Assembly: GCA_946620035.1 (NCBI GenBank)
Contig: CAMOMX010000084.1
Coordinates: forward strand, 1 to 9,160
From: CAG-791 sp003447895
GTDB lineage: Bacteria; Bacillota; Clostridia; Lachnospirales; Lachnospiraceae
DNA length: 9,160 nucleotides
Direction: 5' to 3'
Below, piece by piece: positions 5,562 through 9,160 of the stretch. A model generated the notes under the pieces. The model did not search any database. It was not told where the DNA came from and worked only from the letters and a program-made list of their open reading frames with translations. How positions within the stretch are numbered: the stretch's first letter is position 1; every line of letters begins with the position of its first letter. The position numbers and the translations under genes are program-made.

Positions 5562-5590
5562 TGAGTCAGGGGGACAGTCCCCCTGACTCA
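5562..5590. repeat. Single 29-bp TGAGTCA palindrome, near-perfect copy
   Basis: This copy has 14-base arms that are exact reverse complements around a central A: TGAGTCAGGGGGAC, A, then GTCCCCCTGACTCA. It starts immediately after the TAA stop of the truncated thioredoxin-like gene on the minus strand and ends just before the -35 box of the next operon. It is the most symmetric copy in the window. Confidence 0.9.
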
Positions 5591-5839
5591 TTAATATACC
5601 TTCTCCATGTCGGGAAATTCGATTTCGCAGGGGCCACACCAGGTTGCAAAAACATTGAGCACGACCAGGTCATTCTCCGCAAGGAGCTCAGAGAGCGAGA
5701 CGCTTGTATTGTCCGACAGAGTTACGGTGAAGTCGGGCATTGTCTTTCCGGGCTCGTTATTTCCGCCGCCGGAAGCGCATGCGGTGCAGGTGCAGATCAG
5801 GATGAGAACTGTCAGTAAAACACAGATTATTTTTTTCAC
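5591..5839 (-). pseudogene. Truncated TlpA/ResA-type thioredoxin-fold lipoprotein
   Basis: An 82-residue product if started at GTG 5839-5837, which has AAAGGA nine bases upstream and gives the typical lipoprotein start VKKIICVLL; an ATG at 5857 would add six residues. A hydrophobic signal ends in a lipobox (CTAC, lipidated Cys21). The start of a thioredoxin fold follows: MPDFTVTLSDNTSVSLSELL, then LVVLNVFATWCGPCEIEFPDMEKVY with the redox pair Cys68/Cys71. TlpA/ResA proteins normally continue for roughly another 80-100 residues after the active site. Here TAA falls eleven residues later, with the palindrome directly abutting it, and the sequence beyond is an unrelated promoter. The missing part carries the cis-Pro and the last strands, so the protein is probably non-functional as an oxidoreductase. 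A functional short form cannot be excluded. Confidence 0.75.
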
Positions 5840-5896
5840 AGAACTATATCCTTTCATTTGGTTTGTTTCAATATTTCATTCAGATATAGTTGCTTA

Positions 5897-5911
5897 CGGA
5901 GCAGGGCTCCG
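5897..5911. other. Hairpin between NTPase end and thioredoxin-like start
   Basis: CGGAGC (5897-5902) and GCTCCG (5906-5911) form a 6-bp stem with a 3-base loop, 28 bases after the NTPase stop. No T-run follows on the minus strand, so it is at best a weak terminator or a processing hairpin. No convincing promoter for the thioredoxin-like gene was found in this gap. Confidence 0.4.
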
Positions 5912-5938
5912 CATTCCATGCACAAAAGGACCATAGAT

Positions 5939-6601
5939 TCACTTGCAAAAAATAGCACTTCTCACATTCGCATAAATGTCGTCGCGGTTCTCCCCGGTCA
6001 TCATGAACAGGCGCACCCTTGGGTGGTGCTTTATGCGCTCGAGGTAGTCGAGGGAGCGGGGATTTCGGCCGATCGTCGCAGCCACTGCAGCCTGTCCGGC
6101 CTGCCCGGCAATCTGTCCGGCGGAAACGGCGTCGGCTTCTGTGTACCGCACGCAGGCCAGGACAGGGATGTCTCCGTCCAGGGCTTCAAAGACGGCCTCA
6201 AGAAACTGCGGTGAATTCTTCTCCATGTGGCCGATCTCATCCATAATGAGGAGGCCGCCGGGACGAGCAGACCGGATCAGGGAGGTTCCGTACGAATCAA
6301 AGGCCTCCGGGCAGACATCCTTCACACGGCCGAAGGTACTGCCCAGATAGCGGGCATCCGGCGGGACGCTTCCTTCCGGAGCGCTGTCCGGAGCGCTGCC
6401 GGCGGGAAACATATAGATCTCAGCTGTGCCGTCGGATCGGACAAGCCTCCTTGTCTGAAACCCGTAGACAGGAACCGGGGCTCCGAAGGACGGACACCCG
6501 GCCTCCCGGAGGATCTTTTCGACGAGCGTGGTCTTTCCGGTCTGCCTTGGGGCGCACAGGACAATATGCGGTTTGGCGTCAGTGTTTTTACATGTCTTCA
6601 T
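5939..6601 (-). CDS. THEP1-type nucleoside-triphosphatase (NTPase_1 family)
   Basis: A 220-residue cytosolic P-loop NTPase. Walker A is APRQTGKTT (17-25), GFQTRR (48-52) follows as in the THEP1/NTPase_1 family, and Walker B is LLIMDEIGHME (117-127), very close to the family pattern IDEIGxME. Family members hydrolyse several NTPs slowly; their physiological role is unsettled. The region about 66-84 is rich in Ala, Pro and Ser (SAPDSAPEGSVPPDA) and looks like a variable insertion. The ATG (6601-6599) has only a weak ribosome site of its own and overlaps the stop of a tiny upstream ORF (ATGA). It follows the queT-type gene by 97 bases on the same strand, so the two are probably co-transcribed. 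Confidence 0.85.
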   Translation of the reverse strand: MKTCKNTDAKPHIVLCAPRQTGKTTLVEKILREAGCPSFGAPVPVYGFQTRRLVRSDGTAEIYMFPAGSAPDSAPEGSVPPDARYLGSTFGRVKDVCPEAFDSYGTSLIRSARPGGLLIMDEIGHMEKNSPQFLEAVFEALDGDIPVLACVRYTEADAVSAGQIAGQAGQAAVAATIGRNPRSLDYLERIKHHPRVRLFMMTGENRDDIYANVRSAIFCK

Positions 6602-6633
6602 TTTCTCACGTCAGCGTTTTCTTTTTTCATCAT
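6598..6633 (-). CDS. Tiny ORF overlapping the NTPase start (possible translational coupler)
   Basis: An 11-residue ORF, MMKKENADVRK, begins with two successive ATGs (6633-6628) placed six bases after GGAGGA, a good ribosome site. It ends in a TGA that overlaps the NTPase ATG as ATGA. The NTPase itself has a weak site, so ribosomes finishing this ORF could restart on it. The same frame is also open further upstream. Whether the peptide has a function of its own is unknown. Confidence 0.45.
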   Translation of the reverse strand: MMKKENADVRK

Positions 6634-6698
6634 TGTGTCGTCCTCCGCGGCAAGGCTCTTCATCTGTATGAAGAAGATGCCGGGCAGCTCCGGAGGAA

Positions 6699-7193
6699 TC
6701 AGAAAATCCTGCCCCGCACCTTCAGGAGCGCGGAGAGAAGGACCTGGCCCAGTCCCATGCACGAGATCAGCTCGCCGATTCCCACCGTCAGCATGAAAAA
6801 GGGAATACTGCCCGGTATGTGGTATGCGTAGGACAGGATAAAGGGAATGATGAGCATATTGGATACGATCGGCGGAACCGCGCACAGGAAGCGGTTCCCG
6901 CGAAGCGCATAGGTGCCGACGGCGCCGATCAGCGTCGCGAGGGATCCGAAGATGATATCCGGAAGGGCGCATCCGGTGATCAGGTTGCTGAGCAGGCAGC
7001 CGATGGTCAGGCCGGGAATGGCAGCCGGTGTAAAGAACGGAAGGATCGTGAGCGCTTCGGAGAAGCGGACCTGGATGGCACCGCTCGCGAGGTCAAAGCC
7101 TGCGGCAACCATTGTCAGTACAGTATAAATGGCCGCGATCATCGCAGCCTGGGCAATGTAACGGGTATGGTCCGTAGTTGTGTTGTTTTCCAT
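6699..7193 (-). CDS. queT: QueT-family ECF transporter S component (queuosine precursor uptake)
   Basis: A 164-residue membrane protein matching the QueT family, the substrate-binding subunit for queuosine precursors such as preQ1 or queuine, working with a shared EcfA/EcfT module encoded elsewhere. Diagnostic stretches are AAMIAAIYTVLTMVAAGFDLASGAIQVRFSEALTILPFF (about 16-54), then IPGLTIGCLLSNLI, PDIIFGSLATLIGAVGTY and the C-terminal GIGELISCMGLGQVLL. Five to six hydrophobic segments are visible and the length is usual. The ATG at 7193-7191 follows AGGAAAGG (7210-7203). No preQ1 riboswitch that I recognise precedes it, although the leader has several hairpins. The THEP1 NTPase lies downstream on the same strand. 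Confidence 0.88.
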   Translation of the reverse strand: MENNTTTDHTRYIAQAAMIAAIYTVLTMVAAGFDLASGAIQVRFSEALTILPFFTPAAIPGLTIGCLLSNLITGCALPDIIFGSLATLIGAVGTYALRGNRFLCAVPPIVSNMLIIPFILSYAYHIPGSIPFFMLTVGIGELISCMGLGQVLLSALLKVRGRIF

Positions 7194-7197
7194 ATTT

Positions 7198-7278
7198 TTA
7201 AGCCTTTCCTGTTGTAAACTTGGGAGCTGCTGCCCCCTTCATGAGCATGGCAAAAATCCATTGCTAAAGTAAGTTAGC
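7198..7278 (-). other. queT leader with three hairpins
   Basis: On the minus strand, GCUAA/UUAGC (7278-7263) is a 5-bp hairpin. AUGG/CCAU with an adjacent GC pair follows (within 7264-7245). GGGGGC/GCUCCC with an AGCA loop (within 7242-7227) comes next, shortly before the ribosome site. They do not show the conserved loop and A-rich tail of preQ1-I, nor the preQ1-II layout. They could be regulatory, but no terminator or covering anti-Shine-Dalgarno pairing is evident. Confidence 0.35.
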
Positions 7279-7289
7279 ACATTGCGGCC

Positions 7290-7363
7290 CAAATAACAAG
7301 AATAAGAGGCGGCAAGTAAAAAGATGCAAATAACAAGAATAAGACGAAGCAAGTAAAAAGATG
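7290..7363. repeat. 37-bp tandem duplication in the divergent intergenic region
   Basis: Two adjacent 37-base units, 7290-7326 and 7327-7363, differ at three bases clustered in the middle (GGCG against CGAA after AATAAGA). Both begin CAAATAACAAG and end AAGTAAAAAGATG. The units lie between queT and the HAD gene, upstream of both, and are much richer in A than the flanking genes. A duplicated regulator site or promoter segment is possible. Confidence 0.9.
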
Positions 7364-7387
7364 GTAGTGTACGATGAAGGAAACAGA

Positions 7388-7396
7388 TGATATAGT
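7388..7396 (+). promoter_or_regulatory. Probable extended -10 promoter for the HAD gene
   Basis: TGATATAGT is an extended -10 element (TG, one base, TATAGT at 7391-7396). The -35 position 17 bases upstream (TGTACG, 7368-7373) is only a three-of-six match, which the TG extension could offset. Transcription would start near 7403, about 64 bases before the chosen start codon. Confidence 0.45.
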
Positions 7397-7466
7397 AAAG
7401 TGGTTTCTATTAAGAATCTGTCCGGCTTCCTGTGTTGTGCCGGGCAGCAGAAGTTGAGGTTTGCGA

Positions 7467-8324
7467 TTGAAAAAGAAAATACTGTTTTTTGACATAGACG
7501 GAACGCTTGTGGGGTTTGACGGCAAGATGCCGGCCTCCACGCAGGAGGCCCTCAGAAGGGCCAAGGAGAACGGGCACAAGCTGTTTCTGTGCACGGGCAG
7601 GTGCCGGACTCAGATCTATCCCTGGCTCCTGTCCGATTATCCCTTCGACGGGCTGGTCATGTGTGCCGGCGCCAATGTCTATGTGGGGGACGAGCAGATC
7701 AGCCACAGGACGTTCGGTCCGGAGAGAATGAAGGCGCTGATCAATTTTTTGGAGGAGAGCGGGGCTTCTTATCTGATCCAGAACGAGCACGGCGTCCGGA
7801 TGACTGAGCGATGCCTTCGGTCGGAGGCCATGATCATGAACCAGATCTTCGGCCTGAAGATCGAGGACGGCAAATATAAGGAGGCCTTTGAGCATATCCT
7901 CGGCGCCATGGAGGTCGATGACTCGGTCGCCACAGAGCCGGAGAAATTCGGGAGCATCGAGACGCTCATCTACCACAACTGTCCGCTGACGGTCGAGGAG
8001 ATGCAGGAGAAATTCGAGCCCATGGGGATCAAGGTCACGGCGGCCAGCATTCGAAAGCCCACCCCTTACGAAGGAGAGGTGACTGTGCTGGGCGTCACAA
8101 AGCGCGAGGGCATGAAAGCGGTGGAAGACTACTACGGCATGACAAGAAATGACACAGTGGCTTTCGGGGACGGGCCCAATGATCTGCAGATGCTCGAGTA
8201 CGCGGGAGTCGGCGTGTGCCTGGGGGACGGCTCGCAGGAAGCCAAAGACAAGGCGGACCTGATCACGGACGCGCTTGCTGAGGACGGTGTCCTGCACGCG
8301 ATGGAGCGCCTGGGACTGATCTGA
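7467..8324 (+). CDS. Cof-type HAD-IIB phosphatase
   Basis: A 285-residue cytosolic haloacid-dehalogenase-superfamily phosphatase, type IIB (Cof/YidA-like), which hydrolyses sugar phosphates or related phosphoesters. Motif I FFDIDGTL has nucleophile Asp9 and acid Asp11. Motif II is LCTGR. Motif III is Lys212 in VTKREGM. Motif IV is FGDGPNDLQML, with metal ligands Asp235 and Asp239. The long middle segment between motifs II and III is the IIB cap domain that sets specificity. TTG at 7467 is chosen because GAGGT lies seven bases upstream and it yields the canonical start MKKKILFFDIDGTL; an in-frame TTG at 7461 overlaps that ribosome site. The YdcF-type gene follows 31 bases later and may share the transcript. 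Confidence 0.88.
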   Translation: MKKKILFFDIDGTLVGFDGKMPASTQEALRRAKENGHKLFLCTGRCRTQIYPWLLSDYPFDGLVMCAGANVYVGDEQISHRTFGPERMKALINFLEESGASYLIQNEHGVRMTERCLRSEAMIMNQIFGLKIEDGKYKEAFEHILGAMEVDDSVATEPEKFGSIETLIYHNCPLTVEEMQEKFEPMGIKVTAASIRKPTPYEGEVTVLGVTKREGMKAVEDYYGMTRNDTVAFGDGPNDLQMLEYAGVGVCLGDGSQEAKDKADLITDALAEDGVLHAMERLGLI

Positions 8325-8355
8325 TATTGCGCTTCTGCGGCATGAGAGTTTTCGT

Positions 8356-9126
8356 GTGCAAAATATTCTGGGACTGGGGATCGGCCTTGCACTGATCGGC
8401 GGCGAAGCCTTCGGCATCTGGGTCATGCTGCATGATTACACCGGATCGCAGCTGCAGATCATGATCCTGTACACACTGCAGTGCGTATACTTTACGGTGT
8501 ATACCTATTTTGAATGCATACTCATCGGCTCTGTGGTCAGCGGACTGCGGGCGGCCCGGCATGTTCCCGCGCCGGTACAGGATTACATTCTGATCCTGGG
8601 CTGTGGCTTTCGAAAAGACGGAACGCTTCCCCCGCTTCTTAAGGGGCGCGTCGATAAGGCGATCGAGTTCTGGAGGGCGCAGATGGCGCAGGGAAGGGAA
8701 GCCATCCTGATTCCGTCCGGCGGACAGGGCGGCGACGAGCCCATGCCTGAGGCGGAAGCGATGGGGAACTACCTTCGCTCGTGCGGGATCCCGGAGCGGG
8801 TGATCCTGGAAGAAAACAGGTCCCGCAACACGTATCAGAACATGGAATTTTCCAAAAAGCTGATCGAGGAGCGGGAAGAAAACGCAAATGATAAGAATGT
8901 GATCTTTGTGACGACCAACTACCACGTCTTCAGAAGCGGCATCTGGGCGGGCCTGGCAGGACTCCGTGCGGAGGGACTTGGCAGCAGGACAAAGTGGTGG
9001 TTCTGGCCCAACGCGTTTGTCCGGGAGTGTATCGGACTTCTGGCCAACCTCGCGCTGCCGGAGCTGATCTGGCTTATCATCCTGGTTGTTTTGTTCGGAG
9101 GAATCGCGACGCAGGTCATCTGGTGA
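8356..9126 (+). CDS. YdcF-family (DUF218) membrane protein
   Basis: A 256-residue protein with two N-terminal hydrophobic segments (about 4-25 and 34-61), a DUF218 domain, and a C-terminal membrane segment (about 225-253). Domain motifs are DYILILGCGFRKDGTLPPLLKGRVDKAIEFW (76-106), IPSGGQGGDEPMPEAEAM (119-136), GIPERVILEENRSRNTYQN (144-162) and VIFVTTNYHVFRSG (182-195). The acidic and Asn/His positions of the presumed active site are present. Family members include SanA/YdcF-type proteins linked to the cell envelope, without a firm general activity. The start is uncertain: GTG at 8356 is the first usual start codon in frame, with only GAGAG as a ribosome site, while an ATG at 8342 is out of frame. 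Many membrane relatives have more N-terminal helices, so a 5' truncation or frameshift near 8342 is possible. The stop is 34 bases from the window end. Confidence 0.8.
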   Translation: MQNILGLGIGLALIGGEAFGIWVMLHDYTGSQLQIMILYTLQCVYFTVYTYFECILIGSVVSGLRAARHVPAPVQDYILILGCGFRKDGTLPPLLKGRVDKAIEFWRAQMAQGREAILIPSGGQGGDEPMPEAEAMGNYLRSCGIPERVILEENRSRNTYQNMEFSKKLIEEREENANDKNVIFVTTNYHVFRSGIWAGLAGLRAEGLGSRTKWWFWPNAFVRECIGLLANLALPELIWLIILVVLFGGIATQVIW

Positions 9127-9160
9127 AGACCGGATCCGACAGGAAAGAACTATTAAAGAG

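Noticed and set aside
718..5590. The recurring 29-bp repeat as a CRISPR array
   Set aside because: Copies are kilobases apart, occur in both orientations and have no regular spacers.
7198..7278. preQ1 riboswitch upstream of queT
   Set aside because: Expected from function, but neither the preQ1-I loop with A-rich tail nor the preQ1-II pattern is present; only generic hairpins are seen.
7410..8426. Long minus-strand open frame (338 codons) opposite the HAD gene
   Set aside because: The plus strand encodes all four HAD motifs across this span. The opposite frame has no recognisable domain and reflects GC-rich codon positions.

Overview
This window most likely comes from a moderately GC-rich Clostridia-type Firmicute, perhaps a gut Lachnospiraceae or relative. 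The grounds are strong AGGAGG-type ribosome sites, use of GTG and TTG starts, two ECF-transporter substrate subunits (one QueT), a C_GCAxxG_C_C redox protein, and a split ABCG-like transporter. The taxon is inferred from gene content; no rRNA or marker gene is present.

Layout. (1) Bases 1-55 are the 3' end of a group II intron (domain VI with its bulged branch-point A). (2) Bases 200-4061 hold a plus-strand run: an HD-domain phosphohydrolase, an ABC ATPase carrying an N-terminal membrane domain, its ABC-2 permease (ATGA overlap), a small DUF3592-like membrane protein, and a C_GCAxxG_C_C protein. (3) Bases 4063-5558 hold a minus-strand unit: promoter, structured leader RNA, intrinsic terminator, 17-bp tandem repeats, ECF S component, then a membrane-anchored protein resembling the sulfite-oxidase-type molybdopterin fold. 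(4) Bases 5591-7193 are also minus strand: a thioredoxin-like (TlpA/ResA) lipoprotein that stops shortly after its WCGPC site, a THEP1-type NTPase preceded by a tiny overlapping ORF, and QueT. (5) A divergent intergenic region with a 37-bp tandem duplication separates QueT from a plus-strand Cof-type HAD phosphatase and a YdcF-family membrane protein.

Two things stand out. First, the leader of the ECF S-component operon has the full anatomy of a transcription-terminating riboswitch: a near-consensus promoter, a closed multi-helix RNA with a C(UUCG)G tetraloop, and a terminator whose 3' arm (CUGUGUC) is repeated exactly inside the presumed aptamer. I do not recognise it as a known class. Second, a 29-bp palindrome (TGAGTCA at each end, GGGACWGTCCC core) sits exactly at the 3' ends of genes four times, twice as inverted pairs. 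It supplies stop codons and short C-terminal tails, and at one site it terminates two convergent genes at once. It looks like a REP/BIME-type mobile repeat adapted to, or selected for, gene ends.
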